From contig OX424558.1 in NCBI GenBank assembly GCA_949152475.1, positions 32,808,651 to 32,872,650 of the forward strand: a DNA stretch of 64,000 nucleotides. Reading direction: 5' to 3'. Below, in pieces: positions 1 through 13,014 of the stretch (positions are counted from its first letter, which is position 1; the number at the start of each line of letters is the position of its first letter). The notes under the pieces are model-generated. The model made no database searches. It saw nothing but the letters and a program-made list of their open reading frames with translations, and was not told where the DNA came from. Both the position numbers and the translations under genes were made by a program. This stretch comes from Terebella lapidaria (lineage: Eukaryota; Annelida; Polychaeta; Terebellida; Terebellidae).

Positions 1-350
1 ACTTTTTCAATTTCTAATGCAGTTGTTCATATCATTGCTCCTAGGACGCTTCAGATAGTGCCGGGATGATGGCACATTCAATGGGAAGTCATATATGGTG
101 ATCTCATCGGTGACGTTGAACTTGACCTTCGATGAAAAGCCATTTTTTTCGAGAAAAAAATTCATTTCAGGGCATTAGTGGTCATTCTCAATTAGTGGTC
201 ATTCTATTACCAAGAACTTTTTTTCTTAAATTGATGCGTTGGAGTAACTATGGGATTCATTGTCACATGTATGAATTTTGTATGAATCTTGCGGCCATTT
301 TGCTTTTGGTGGGTCAGGTAAAAAAATTGTCCCGATTTCTTCGCTGATTA
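1..350. repeat. Dispersed repeat family D, copy 1
   Basis: Carries the phrase 'ggaagtcatatatggtgat' followed by 'ttgaacttgacc' and a 'ggccattt' tract. The same order of phrases recurs near 1840-2160 (partial), 31085-31560, 33060-33790 and 43850-44235. No open frame of interest is present. The copies are diverged, so this is an old interspersed repeat whose ends are not defined. Confidence 0.55.
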
Positions 351-469
351 ATCATTTGTATGTTTATGCATCTTATCGAAATGCCTCCAAATCCTATTTA
401 GACTTTGACATATGGCATCAAATATTATGTGTTAAACATTGAGTCATTAGGTATAATAATACAAAAGTC

Positions 470-1300
470 AATGTTTTGACTACATTGAAATCTTCATTAT
501 TGGACAACAGTAACATGAATCATTGTGAATTTGACATGTATAATGGTTTCTTACAAACAAAATAAAATGTACAATAACACACTGCTGACGAAAGTTCGAG
601 AAATCCTTATTGAGTTACTAAACCAATCATCAGTATGTTCGTAGTGTAGTATGGGCTACCCTGTGCGAAGTTGTTGTTATTTTACTGTCATATTCAAATG
701 AGTCAGGTGGCAATGTGATATATGCTTGTAAACAAACAGAGAGTGAAAATGTAATGGAACTAAATACTTTCTTCTGCAACACGTCACTGTTATCTGAACT
801 AACAATGCAGTTCATTTTCAAATTGTAATTTACATCAGTGCCTTAGATGCTACTCATACAAAATTATAGACCTATATACATAAAAGAGTATCACTCCGAC
901 AATGAAAATACTCCCGCCCTTATAAATTGGTTATGCTCGTTTAATATATTTAAATTATGATATTTGAGTGTTCTAGTTGTTGACTGGCTGAACGACAACA
1001 TTGAAATCTGCACTATTAGACAGGCGTAAGCTGAGACGTTGTGAATTCGGCATGTGAAGTGGTTCTTGACAAGACACGGTGGAATATACAATGACACACT
1101 GCTGACAAAAGCTGGAGACATCCTGATAAAGTTACGAAACCAATCACCAGTGTGTTGATGGGGGTGTGTTGGAATTGTATATTGCCTGGTGCAAACATGT
1201 TCTCTGTCCAGTTTCGCGCTATATCTCGAGACACTGGATACTCGGTATATTAAGGACAAGGTGAAATGTGATGCGATGTACCACATGTATTGTGTTTGCT
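470..1300. repeat. Dispersed repeat family A, two diverged copies in tandem
   Basis: Segments about 470-830 and 985-1300 match each other at an offset of about 515 bp. Shared phrases include 'cattgaaatct', 'acacactgctgac', 'aaaccaatca' and 'cagt.tgtt'. Further copies lie at 10450-11800 and, shorter, at 30490-30760. Short open frames on both strands are not conserved between copies. It looks like an old non-coding transposon relic; the class is unknown. Confidence 0.5.
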
Positions 1301-2610
1301 GTCATATTTCACAAGGACTTTATTATATAAAGCACAAAGTATATGACAACTTCATCTTTCATGATGAGGTTTCACACTAAAAATATTTTTTTCTTAATTC
1401 AATTCAGCTTGATTCAATTTAAGCAAGTAACAACAAACACATGTAACCATCGCTGTGACTACGTATTATCTCAGTGAATCCAAACCTGGAGTCATCAGTG
1501 TCGTTCATTCGCATCAGGTTTGTTCGCAATTCTAAATAACAATTTACTCATCTCTACCGCACTACCTAGTAAAATTGACGCACAATGCAATGAATAATAC
1601 ATGTAGGCCTAGGAACCTTTTCTTGACCTTTGCATCTCGCATTTTATTTAGCTTCCATGTTTCATCTGCAGTCACGAAAATAGTTCTCAGTATTCAGCTG
1701 CTGGGATTTTCCTCTAGATCGGAGATGGACATATTAGTATTTGTAGGAATATCGTCGCAAAATCCGTACTGGATGAAAAAAAAACATGCCGGATGGTGAT
1801 TACAGTGTTCAGTTCCTAAATTACCAAAGATGTGATCCGATATCCTATTGGCAACATGTTGCACCCTCGTCTGTCAACATTTTTATAATATCTGCGAAAA
1901 GATACCTATAATGATTTATGAGGGATGTACAATTAATTATTTGCATTTTTGCATGACGGCCATTTTCGACAAAATATGTCTATTTTGAACTTTGGCAGCC
2001 ATTCTCCTATCCGTTCAGACATTTTTTATTTTCAAATTCAGGTGTTAGTGTTGTACGTGTATGAATTCAGTTGCCCTTGTATTGCCGGTCTGTGCGTTGT
2101 GGCCATTTAGATTTTTCGGACGGGTCAGCGAAACATTTTTTTTGGTCCAATTGTTTTGAGCCCTTATCAGCCTTAAACTTTCTTATTCACCTTTGATAAT
2201 AATTTCGTTTGACTTAGCAAATTTGACCTTTTTTAAAAACGTTTTGGATTTAATAGTGCTGTCAACATTACAAAAGAACTCTGCTATTGGCAAATAAATA
2301 GATCACGTTCAAAATCGTATTATGATTAATTCACTCCGAAACAGAGAAATCACTTTTCACTTGGTATTAGAATGACATTGTATGAGGAGAATACGCCATC
2401 GACTTGACATATCAGAGTCAGCACATTGACCATCCATCATCCACCGTCTGTCCCTGACACAGTATCCATTTACATGACCTGTCTCGTCTGTCCGAGGAGT
2501 TAAGACATAATGGGGTGGGTGATTTAACTATTTTGGTGTACATCTGGGGCAAGGGAAGCATGTATATGCAAAAGGCATGATGCGTTGTGTATGCTTATAA
2601 CTCATAAATA
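1301..2610. repeat. Continuation of family A with a family D fragment
   Basis: The order of phrases in 1575-1680 ('caatgaataat...catctcgc.tttt') and 2395-2480 ('gacttgacatatcag', 'cattgaccatccatca') matches 10935-11010 and 11460-11520 at the same relative spacing. This shows one long repeat of about 1.4 kb. A family D piece ('ggccattttcgacaaaa') lies at about 1840-2160. No gene is seen. Confidence 0.45.
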
Positions 2611-3345
2611 TATGTCGGGTATATCCGTCCAAGAACACAGTTAGCTAGAAACAAATTATTCAGAAACACTATAAACTAGGTACAATACCTCCGTTCTGTT
2701 GTCACTTCTTGCAACTCCTTCATCAATCACATCAATATTCGACCACCTAATGTACAAGTGATAAGAATGAATATTTAGGTTATTTTGGGGTTATTTTTTA
2801 ACGTCGAAAAGTTTATCATGAAGCACAATGGTTCTTTCGGTAGGATAGGAGAACACCTGTTTGCATGTCAGACTGTATCATGCCAAGTCAGGATATCTCC
2901 AGAAAATACATGTCTGCATGCCCCTCGGCGACATACACGATCATCACGCCTCGCTGACGCTCGGCACGATATCGTGTGTATCGCCTCAGTAACAGTGTAT
3001 TATTTTCACACGTATTATAGTGATTAAGGTGGAATGTATGTTGTGTGAATTACGTAAGAGCTATTTATGAATAAAAAATCGTACATTTGATTCATGGGGA
3101 TATTAATTGATTTCCATTGTCCTTCTGACACTGGTGAAACATTAGAGTTTTTAGGTTAAGCGTTGCGGTATTTTATCGATGCATCATTGACCATAGGCCA
3201 GACGAGGCCACGCATATTTAATTGAGAATTCATGGAGCTCACGTAATATTACTCGCCAAGTCAAACATAGTCCGTATAACCCGTCTCTCACAACCTATCT
3301 GGGTCAATTAGTGATATGTCTTTTGCCGGGATAAAGTTTGAATAA
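2611..3345. other. Intergenic, with one imperfect hairpin
   Basis: No gene is seen. The arms GCGACATACACGAT (near 2928) and ATCGTGTGTATCGC (near 2970) pair with two mismatches around a GC-rich loop, giving a hairpin of about 60 bp. Confidence 0.35.
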
Positions 3346-3899
3346 ATGCTGAGAGCAAATCTGAATCATGGATCGACGTTCAATCAACAGCGGCGACGTA
3401 TTTCACACCGCATGTTGGAGTTGGGTCAGTTTGGCTCATATCAACATGAGACTAAACACCTCATTCCACCAACTGCTGATGATGGGAGTGACATCCAGGT
3501 GGCCATTTTCAAGTGTTGCACCTCCGAGATATTCGCAAATGTCCGCCCTGTGGTTTCTGTCCACGGAAACGCCAGACGTGTTCATGGATTTGGTATACAG
3601 ATCTACCACCGAGTCGCGATGCCCTGTTAACCCTCATCTGGATGCACCACAGCTGGACATACGAGAACTTGGCGCGGAGTTTCGGGAGGGAGGTTGGTGG
3701 AGGAGGGTGTGTATGCCGTTTGACACATCATCCGACACGTGGTGGCTTGCAATCAATGAGATCGTCACACCGAGGGAAGTGTACTGGCACCCTCTGGACT
3801 TGTGGGACTCTTTCCAAGGTGCTCTTTCAAATTCTGTTTGTAAAAGTTCACTTGAAAAGTGTTCACGACTTGCTTTGGATCATTCAGTCGATTAAATAG
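3346..3899 (+). other. Unassigned block with three overlapping open frames
   Basis: This 550-bp block is more GC-rich than its flanks and is open in three overlapping forward frames: 94 aa from 3346, 175 aa from 3368 and 128 aa from 3513. No known domain is recognisable in any of them, no splice sites stand out, and the frames cannot be ranked by eye. It may be an eroded exon or transposon gene, or a chance effect of higher GC. I do not assign a protein. Confidence 0.15.
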
Positions 3900-4374
3900 T
3901 TTCTACACATGGCACTATAGACATACAGCCGGACCAAAAATAAGTACACGTACACCTGTGTTAATTGAAATAAACCTGAATCTTTATCTCGCTCTCCATT
4001 GCCTCCATAGTGAACTTATCAAATATACGCGAGCACAAATTTCCACTTCTTCAATTATTGCCAATGATAATTTATCCAAAATTGTTGGTGTCCTTGATTT
4101 TGATTTTCAAGGTCAACTGCAATGTGACGAAACCATTCAGGTCTATGTTTACAGGCATCAACAACTGCAACTTGACCTGCATTCCGCACAGTGTATCTCA
4201 GCTTCGGTACGAACCGAGTGATTTGAACGTGGCACTTCAAGTAGGGGTATCTCTGCTTACTATCATTACTACGTCTTGTAGACTACTTTCAAAAATTGGT
4301 ACCTATCACTACGATTAACTGAAATATATACAACCCCGTGTATGTTAATAAAAATTGAGAGACGGATTAAATGT
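3900..4374. other. Intergenic; nothing recognised
   Basis: AT-rich sequence with only short open frames. The last bases before 4375 (aatgt) may be one half of the target duplication of the next element. Confidence 0.3.
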
Positions 4375-7036
4375 AAAGCCCCAGTCCCACCTACACGGAC
4401 GGCGGCCAGGGACTAGCAACGGACTGGTCTGGGTCTTATCCGTGACAATCGGGGGCAGTCCGTGAGTGGTCCAGGACGGTCCGTGACTAGTCCGGCTGAT
4501 TTTGAAAAAAAAACCGCTTGATTCGGGACAGTCCAGTGCTAGTTCGGGAAGCTCCCCGGCACAAAATGTTTAAAATTGCTGGGGCCATCCGGGACGGTCC
4601 GAGGAGGTAAGGCAAATCCGTGCTGATCCGGCCCCGTCCAGGTCTTGACCGGGGATGTGCCTTGGTGGTCCGTGGCTGCACCAAGGTGTATGTTCAGTCC
4701 GTGGCTACTCCCGGACAGTCCGGGGTGTTCCGGGATAATCCAGGAGTTATCCGTATCTTGTCATGGTACTCCGGAAGTACACCGGGGCCCGATTTCTCAT
4801 CTCTGGGTTAACCCAGGTAGGTTATATCCAAAACCCAGGGTTAACCCTGGGTGAGCTAACACAGGGATAACCCTGACCCGTGGGCGTGGGTCAGGTTTGT
4901 TTCCCATGTCAAGGCTAGGTCTAGGTTACCTAACCTAAGGCTAACCGACGGTTAATTTGTGGTTTTGTTGTATGTTTGGCTCGGCCACCTAGCGCAGTCT
5001 AAAATGGGCTCCGAATATAACTGGGAACATGATGCACTGAGATCAAAATTAAACGAATCAACTCAGTCTTGCACACACAAACAACTCATCTCGGTATGGC
5101 TGCGCGTACATCAAGTTTGGGGTGCTAAATAGCTCAATATTCGGATCTGATCGTAACACTCGGGACCGAGACTTCCATACATATCGTCTGTTGGCTCAAG
5201 CTTTCTGTTGGCTCGCCGGATAAGTTTATGTCATTATACGGTGTCATCCGAGATAGACGATTTCTGAACAGACGATACCTGAATGGACGATCCGAAGTGG
5301 ACGATTCTTGCTTCAACGATAATTTTGAATTCCTTTCTACACTAAGGCTTATTTGTGAGATTGGTGCTAGTTTCACTCATTCAATAGTATATGTCATGAA
5401 CAGTAATAAATTTCATATACTCCATTTGACTCGCCATCGTCGCCCTCATACATATAAACATATCATCGCCCTTATACTATAGACCAATCAATTGCTGATA
5501 AGATCGGCGAGGTATGTTGTTAAGTGGCGAGCAGATCGTCCTGTCAGATCGAACGCTGATCGCTCATCAATGAGCACGTCATATATATCATATATACGGG
5601 ATGCAAGAATAGGGCTTCGTCGTAAGCAAGATTCATTTTTGAATACGACTTCATGAAGTGTGTGAATTTTTTTTTATCTGTGAATAGATAAATTATTCAG
5701 TAACATTTCAAAACTTAATTTTTATCATTAATTCTTAGCTTAACAACTACACCTCGTGCGACGTCCAGTACGCCAGTTGAAATACTTGTTGCAATGGCTC
5801 ACCATAGGCCATAATTTGTCTCAAAAAGGAAAGATCCTTAAAATTTATTCAGGACAAAGCACGGTCATAAATTGTAAACATTGTTAATTCTAAGATAACA
5901 AATGGCTTATATCTAAAAGCAAATTATACACAATCATCTCACGGGGGATCGCCCATTCAGACGAATGAAAACTTGAATCGTTCATTCAGGAATGGTCTAA
6001 GCAGAATGGAATCCATCATACATGTCAAACACGTTCTTTTGGTCTCGAAACACTCTTCCCGCCTCAGTAACTGTCTCCGTTGTCGTCAGATGCGATAGAA
6101 ACGTACAAAGTTATCCATAGTACAACATGAAACGCCTCCATAAACCTACTGTATACCAGGGTTAAGAAAACAATACAAGTTAACACATGTTTGCCCCTGG
6201 GTTACACAAACCCACAGATGAGAAATCGATGCTGTGGGTTACCTTGGGGTTAACACCGTGTTAATCCTGGGTTACGAAACCCAGGGATAACCGAGGGATA
6301 ACTCGGACATTAGAAATGCAATATGGAGGTGACCTACAGGTTATCCCAGGGTTAGCCTCGGGTTATGAAAACCCAGGGGTAACCCGGAGATGAGAAATTG
6401 GGCCCGGGAGTCTACCGTGCCTGCTCCGTGGTACTCCGGGGTGATCCGTGGTGATCCGTGGCTCATCCGGAATCACAGAGTCCAAAAAAGTATAAAAGGG
6501 ACTGAAAATCAGCACCTCTCTATCAATTCCTCAGTACCGGCAGCATGGACCACATCGTGCAGAGCCGTAGAAATTCCACTGCAGTTGTTATGCTGGTAAT
6601 TGCAGCTCAACCAACAACAAAATGTCTACAACATGGCCATTGTGCTAGTTCGGGGCTCGTCCGGGGGAGTCCATGGCTCATCCGGGGCTCGTTGGGAGAG
6701 TCCGCAGCTCGTCCGGGGCTGTCCGTGGCTCCTCTGAGGCAGTCTGGGGCAATCCGTGGCAGTCCGGGGCTCTTCCGGGTATGTCCGAGGCTCTTCCGTG
6801 CCAGTCTGGGATGGTCCAGGGTTCATCCGTGACAGTCCATGTCTATGCCCCGTCTGTTCCGTGGCTCCTCCGGCTATGCAGGAGTGGTCCGTGGCTTGTT
6901 CGTGGTTCATCCGTGTGTATTCCGGGTATATGGGGGCCATAAAAACAACTTACATTTTTGGCACATTTATTGACTTTTATCCGGGGTGACTCGTGACTAG
7001 TCCGGGGCACAGTCCGGGTAGGTGGGACTGGGGCTT
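4375..7036. mobile_element. Non-autonomous TIR element (outer of a nested pair)
   Basis: The left end AAGCCCCAGTCCCACCTAC (4376 on) is matched in inverse by GTAGGTGGGACTGGGGCTT, ending at 7036; about 24 of 25 bases pair. The word aatgt flanks both sides (4370-4374 and 7037-7041), a likely 5-bp target duplication. The inside (4390-4790 and 6410-7020) is a GC-rich degenerate array in which TCCGTG or TCCGGG recurs roughly every 10-13 bases on the plus strand. That array makes several long but meaningless open frames. No transposase is present, so it must be mobilised in trans. A second element occupies its middle. Confidence 0.65.
4785..6405. mobile_element. Second TIR element nested inside the first
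   Basis: The left end GGGCCCGATTTCTCATCTC (4785 on) pairs with GAGATGAGAAATTGGGCCC (ending at 6405) with one mismatch, and the match continues into GGGTTA. Arrays of AACCCAGGG/TTAACCCTGGG palindromes lie inside both ends (4800-4880 and 6155-6390). The middle holds a short 15-bp-period run around GACGAT (about 5255-5315). No coding capacity is recognised. A target duplication could not be fixed because the ends are GC palindromes. The flanking TCCGG array on both sides shows it landed in the outer element. Confidence 0.6.
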
Positions 7037-7041
7037 AATGT

Positions 7042-9177
7042 TTGAATTCTAGTGCATGGGTGCGCTGGGAGCAGAAAAAATATATTTGGGCCAGGAGGGG
7101 GGCGGGGGTTGGGGAGTCGTAACATTAAGCTAGATGCATGCATGACAATTCGTTATACACTGTCAATGATAGCATCACCAACCATATCATCGATATCATA
7201 TATTTCAGTGCTGCCTACGATGTCCATTGAGCACAGAGTTGAACGGCGATTGGTTCAAGTATCATAGGCTGCGCCTTGATACTACTCACCCACTAAATGA
7301 TTACCAATTAATTCGTCTGTCACCTGTTTAATATTTATTGAATGTTGAAGGAGGCGCAGGATATCGGTCCGGCGATCCACATCGCTGTGAACGGACACTT
7401 TATAATCAACACCTTTACAGGCGCGTGGCCTAATCAGGCCCGTGGTCCGTGATGCGCGCATAAAATACCGGTACGCATCAATGCACAAGTAAAACACCCA
7501 GTGCCGTGGTATAATACCGCTAAACATAAAAACTCTATTATGTCTTAGAATATTATGACATTTTCCCAAAGACGACCCTGATATGTTGCACTAATAGGTT
7601 ATCATCAGTCTCCATTTTTCTTGTTCTTGTATTTGCTTAGCATCTCACTGATGGCATCAACAAATCGTGTTCAGATTACTAATATCTCAGTTTGATCCTA
7701 TATTCTCTATAGCAGCTGTTTGATGTATGTTCCCACATACATAACCCACGAGTTCTTGCCAGACTCAAATCCCAAGTTGCTTAGCCGTGTATCTGGATTG
7801 GGACATTGATAGTTATGTTATGCAGAAAAAATAACATAGTTATGTTATTTTATGTAGAATGATATTTCCGAAAGCCTCAGATGTCTCATGTATGTAAGAA
7901 ATAAAGACTATATACTTTTCATATAATATCCGACATACAAATGAAAATAGTCTGGAGCATAACGTACGATTCGTCTGACCGAGGTTGTTTTTGTGTAATA
8001 TAGACCATTTGGACTTTGCCTCGTGGGTGTTATTAGTCACATGGTGAGTTGTTGTAATGTGTCAAGTTTCAACATCATAGTGACCTGGCAGACAAACTGG
8101 TCACAGTGTATTATTTGTCATACATGCCGAGTAAAACCTATTGTTGTTTTCATTGATAAATTGACTACGACCTTCTTAAATAATGTGGAATAGCCCTCAT
8201 ATCGCCCCTAGTGCGGGATATGAACGATGGACTCACCCGTCACGCTTCACGTCAGCAAGGCCTGTACATGTGAAACACAAACCTGCATACATGCTCTATA
8301 GATGCAATGCCTCCCATACCGAAAGCAATAAATAGGAACCCAGTTAAGTCCGATAGGTTTTCCAAGGATACGGTGTGTGACATCCTTCATCTCCTACAAA
8401 CTCCCTCCAGGACTCTTCAAAATATAGAAGTGCATTTAACATATTAAACGGTGTTATTATTTCAGCTAAATAAGCCTGACTGGGTTCCGATTTAGCGCTT
8501 TCCTTCACGGACATGTAAGATCAAAACAGAGCCTAAAATATATGACGCCGTTGTTACCTGGTATTGACACCATTTTTATGTTTTTTGTCCTGGCTAAGAT
8601 ATTTAAGGGAATGAACTTTGTCTGTCCCGCAACTTTTGGAATTCCATATAGCGCGATGAAAGTTAAATTTGTCGTATACCTTCCACACGCGAATGACATA
8701 CTGAACGCCTTTCATACCGGGCATTGATCACAGGTCATTCCAGTCATAATCCGTCTCAAATCGATCATTGAAAATTATACTCATGAACCCTGTGCTGACA
8801 CTTATCGGCAAATAAATATGGGTTCACTATGTATTAGTTAAAGAATGAGACAGGGTGCATCGCGAATATAAAGAACGACGGCCAGAAAATGGGCTCATTC
8901 CGAATGTTGGAAGCCACGAGGTCACAACGTCAAAATGGATAGACTCGTTGTTCATGACACAACACACATGTGGAACCAAATTTAGAACGACAATCTCGCT
9001 GTTTTGCTACTACAACGCAGGGATCGAGTGTACGTACGATGAACTGTCTGACGCTATGTTAACACAAGTATAACAGGGAATGTAGAACGCACTGCTCCTG
9101 AACATGTGTCATACAACACATCTACTGACGAAATTTCGGACGAGGAGCTTAGCACGCCGTTCTTTATTTCAGGGTTT
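7042..9177. other. Intergenic; nothing recognised
   Basis: AT-rich with only short, unconvincing open frames. The pair of opposed frames near 8505-8727 has no recognisable motif on either strand. Confidence 0.3.
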
Positions 9178-9236
9178 GCAGTGCTTTATTTCCGGTCACG
9201 CAGTGCTTTATTTTAGGTAATGCAGTGCTTCATTTG
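9178..9236. repeat. Short 22-bp tandem repeat, about three copies
   Basis: The unit is close to GCAGTGCTTTATTTNNGGTNA, repeated three times in succession. It is a minor minisatellite. Confidence 0.6.
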
Positions 9237-9810
9237 CAAGTGATCGTTCTTTCGTTGATACATAATGGATATATCGAAAAGAAGTACACTACAAACATAT
9301 TGTGACAATGTATCTATATAATTTTGATTTGCCCCACAGTGTGTGACATGAACCGAATTAATTTTCGGCAACGATGACACTGATTCAAGCAAACAAAAAC
9401 GTGTTGTTTTTGTCATATACAGTTTTTACACTTGTAGTCGTTATTGGCTGGTTTCATGCACTGAGGCGCTATATCGCAACATTGGGCATTTCACATAAAA
9501 CACACTCTCTATACGAGTCATAGGTGTGTACGTTCAGTACAGTATATACATTTATAGTTGTGGTCAGCAACATTATTCAAGTTTGTAAATAGATGTATAA
9601 CTTTGTGATACATTTCTGAGTAGGAATGTACGTGGCAAAAAAGAAAGAATCATAAATAGAAGAAACACCCCAGAAGAATACATTTTGTATTTCCAAGCAT
9701 TTAGAAAACTGACATTATACCAAAACAGAGAGTGTATTAAAGATGGCTCTATCTCCCGTGAGATCATGATGCCATTCACCATTGAAGGTTCTCTTCTGCA
9801 GAGTCAATAA

Positions 9811-9906
9811 AACCTGTCAACTTGGTGAACAGAATACTGCATGTTTATTGGGTGGCGTGAAATGTAGCAATGCATGATTGCGTGAAGAGATAATAACTCA
9901 CTATCT
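9811..9906. repeat. Dispersed repeat family E, copy 1
   Basis: Shares TGTTTATTGGGTGGCGTGAA and the downstream GCAATGCATGATTGC with 26285-26382 over about 95 bp at roughly 90 percent identity. Same orientation in both places. Boundaries are uncertain. Confidence 0.65.
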
Positions 9907-10449
9907 CCTATTTCCAGGAGACTGGGCCTCACGGGCACATCCTAATTACCCTAAATCACTCGCTGGAGAATCTATCCTGACATTATCACAAATGTTTCAC
10001 ACAACAATTTTTGTTACCGGCAGGTACTTTATGAACTCAATAATAATAACTGGACTCGATTAAAACAGAATTAAATGAGACATTTAGTTATTTGTGTTCC
10101 ATTTTAACGTTATTTCTTTCGATCACGGAATGATAAATTGATTCTTTTGAAACATAAGTATGGTTGTCACATTACTCGACATATTGCAACATACACATTT
10201 AGTTCAGGCCGAGAGTAATATAGAGATACAAAATCGTTCTGACACATGACTAACGTTTTGATTAACTAGTTCCTTCGTGGGGTTTACCTAGTGAAATGTA
10301 TCAATTGTATTGCCCTTATTTGGCCGGTTCACATGCGGTCCAGAAATGAGTATATATTCGTTTTGAGACATTTCCAGCTCCAATTCCCTCATTTTGCTTT
10401 TGATGAAATTCTGTCGGGCCTAAGGATGCTGAGTCACTTTCCCCTTCCA
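9907..10449. other. Intergenic; nothing recognised
   Basis: AT-rich, with no open frame of note and no repeat seen. Confidence 0.3.
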
Positions 10450-11800
10450 ATGGAGCGTTGCTGAAGAAAGTAAAATACATTATGATTAAGTTACCATACC
10501 AATCATCAGTTTGTTAATGGTGCGTTTGAATTACATATCGCCCGGTGCAAAGTTGTTCTTTTTCTTAGCACAACATAGATCTTGAGAATTTAATATTTGG
10601 TATATTGCACAGAAGGTGAAATGTGATGCGATGCACTAGAATCTAGAAGCATATTGTATGTTCCTTTTTTTCGACCAGACTTAGTTTGGCTTTTATTATA
10701 CAGAGGATATATTTCACTAATAATGGCATCCATCACATTTGTTTCGCCAGATAAAGTATTCGCTTTGAAACGCTGTACAATCATTGAGATATTTGCCTCT
10801 TATAACCACTCAGAGTCAGTAAGTACATGTTAGTAAATCATGATGTCGTGGATTAACATTTTAAGTGAAATGTAAAAAAGCAATTCCTAACCAAGATTCA
10901 CTCCTCACCATTGTTCATGTACCTCGCAAATACATGACAACAATCGAATGAATAATGAATAATTTTTTTGACATTTCCATCTCGCGTTTTAATTTGCTAC
11001 CAAGTTTGAGATGTAGCACCACTATTCATTTGTTTGCCCTTTTATTGAAGATGGGATATCCAGAATATGTTGGAAATCATGTCATCCTTGACTCTGTAGC
11101 AAATGAAGAACGGCATACTGGTTGGTATTCACAGAGTGCAGTTTTCTTGATATATTCAACTACCATCACTTCGAATACATGTTATACTCTGTGTATTATA
11201 TGAATCCGTGTGTTGGCAAAGTAAAACTATGTGGGGACCGTGGTTTGTGTTCCGAGTTTTCATAATTTGATTTCCGGGATCAAATGGATCATTCATATTC
11301 AATATTGGTGGATCAATATGTGTTGGATTAGGATGAATCAATATGATGGTCTTAATTTGCTAAATAGTACTTCATTCATCAGTAGATATATGTCACTGTC
11401 TGAAATGGTGTATACAACCCCACGTGATATTGAATTGGAAGTGTATGATAACAATTACGTCACTGACTTGACATATCAGTCAGCACATTGGCCATCCATC
11501 ACCTCATCCGTCCGTAATCTTGCTCGGAATTTAGACATAATGACATATACATGTGCTTTGGAAATACTGTGGTGTCCATCGAAGGGGAAGCGAATGGCAT
11601 AATGATTTATGTGTGCTTATTTATCAAAGGATTTATGTATGAGAATGTTCTTGATTGCACCAAAAATAACTCTGGTCATATGAATTGCAATTCAACATCC
11701 GTTCTGTTTTCATTCTTGTTTCGGATGCAACGAAAGTGTATACATGCAAAATATATTGATTACATTCAGATATCTGGGGCTTCGTGAAATATATTTGGGA
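10450..11800. repeat. Dispersed repeat family A, second long copy
   Basis: Collinear with 1080-2500: the 'ccaatcatcagt' block (10500), 'gtgaaatgtgatgcgatg' (10617), the 'catctcgcgttttaatt' block (10978) and 'cttgacatatcag' (11467) occur in the same order and at similar spacing. A 123-aa open frame at 11231-11602 has no domain and no counterpart in the other copy, so it is not called a gene. Confidence 0.5.
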
Positions 11801-12304
11801 TTTGATTACTATCAGAAGATGGATTACAGGTCATGGTTAGAAGTGCACGGGGCTATACTCTTCTTGCTCTGTGTATTATGATGATATATTCGAAAGTATG
11901 GCCAGTACTTGTACACTACTAGTATATGTCCAGGGACCATCCATCACATTGCTTAGGAAATGTAGGATTCACGATGGGAATTCTAGTACCCTGTATGCAG
12001 ATTGTCGTTGACGATCAGATCGTATATTAACCTCCTAGGTATACCCTCTTTGTGAAAATGTCACCAAATCGTACACAATCGACGGTTCAACTGGTAGATA
12101 TTCAGCATCACACTAAGACTAATATGAATAATGCATTCCTTTAGAGTGCCATCAATAACACAATAAATACCATTAAAACCAGCCATTGATAGTGGAAGCT
12201 TAATACTAATCCAGTGGTATGGCAGTGATCATAACTTTCCCAGCAAATTCTCTAATTCTCTACGCATAAAAAGTCCTTTTCTTACATGTATATCGAAACT
12301 ATAT
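11801..12304. other. Intergenic; nothing recognised
   Basis: No gene or clear repeat seen. Confidence 0.3.
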
Positions 12305-12348
12305 GGAAGCAGAGAGGTTGCGCTGACCACCACAACCCCTCTGCTTCC
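12305..12348. repeat. Short hairpin
   Basis: GGAAGCAGAGAGGTTG and CAACCCCTCTGCTTCC pair over 16 bp with one mismatch, around a loop of about 12 bases. It lies just outside the following inverted-repeat element. Confidence 0.6.
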
Positions 12349-12396
12349 AACAACACTATGCATTAAAGATATATCAATAAAATATATGTGTGTTTG

Positions 12397-13014
12397 AATG
12401 GTCCTATTCACAGAATATCCCGCCACTGGTCACGAGAGTGCCGACCAATCACAGCTGCGCGCAGTAACGGTAATAAACAAATCCGCAGTGTTCAGTTTAT
12501 CGCACATTTTCTCATCATAGACAGCAATACAGATTATATTTAACCTAGATGCCCCATTATCTGCAACAAGGCTGTATGGAAATGAGGCTTTCTTAGCCAG
12601 TTGATCACCAAAAACGGACGATGCGAGTTTGGTCAGAATGTCAACACAGTATTGAGGAAATCCCAGTAAGGGAAACACGTGCGAGGGACCATGGTAATCC
12701 TCGCGCTGTGTATGTAAACAAATAGTTCTGGCTACTCAGTCAAATGATTTTACGGGCAAGGTTGGTCTCAACGTGGGAAGGGATGGGTTTACGGGTATTT
12801 TTTCTCAATATATATGCGATTGTTACATAATGTCAGGTTTCTTTTTGGCCCGAACACTATATCATGCGTGTCACACGACATTATGAGTGGTTTTGTTACA
12901 CATGGTCAAGCTGGGATTTCCCCCAGATTTCCGAAGATTGCGCGCAGCTGCGATTGGTCAGTTTGAACTACGGAGTTTGCCGACTTCTAGGAGGGGTCTG
13001 TGAATAGGACCATT
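12397..13014. mobile_element. Inverted-repeat (MITE-like) element, 618 bp
   Basis: The ends AATGGTCCTATTCACAGA and TCTGTGAATAGGACCATT are exact inverse copies. A second matched pair lies inside them: GACCAATCACAGCTGCGCGC at about 12443 and GCGCGCAGCTGCGATTGGTC near 12941. The interior has no recognisable protein. No target duplication is obvious. This is a typical non-autonomous DNA transposon layout; the superfamily is not assigned. Confidence 0.65.

Noticed and set aside
6390-6989. Several forward and reverse frames of 69-104 aa
   Set aside because: They arise from the TCCGTG/TCCGGG array, which lacks stops in several frames because of its composition.
8505-8727. Opposed open frames of 61-64 aa as an exon
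   Set aside because: Neither strand shows a family motif, and the length is within chance.
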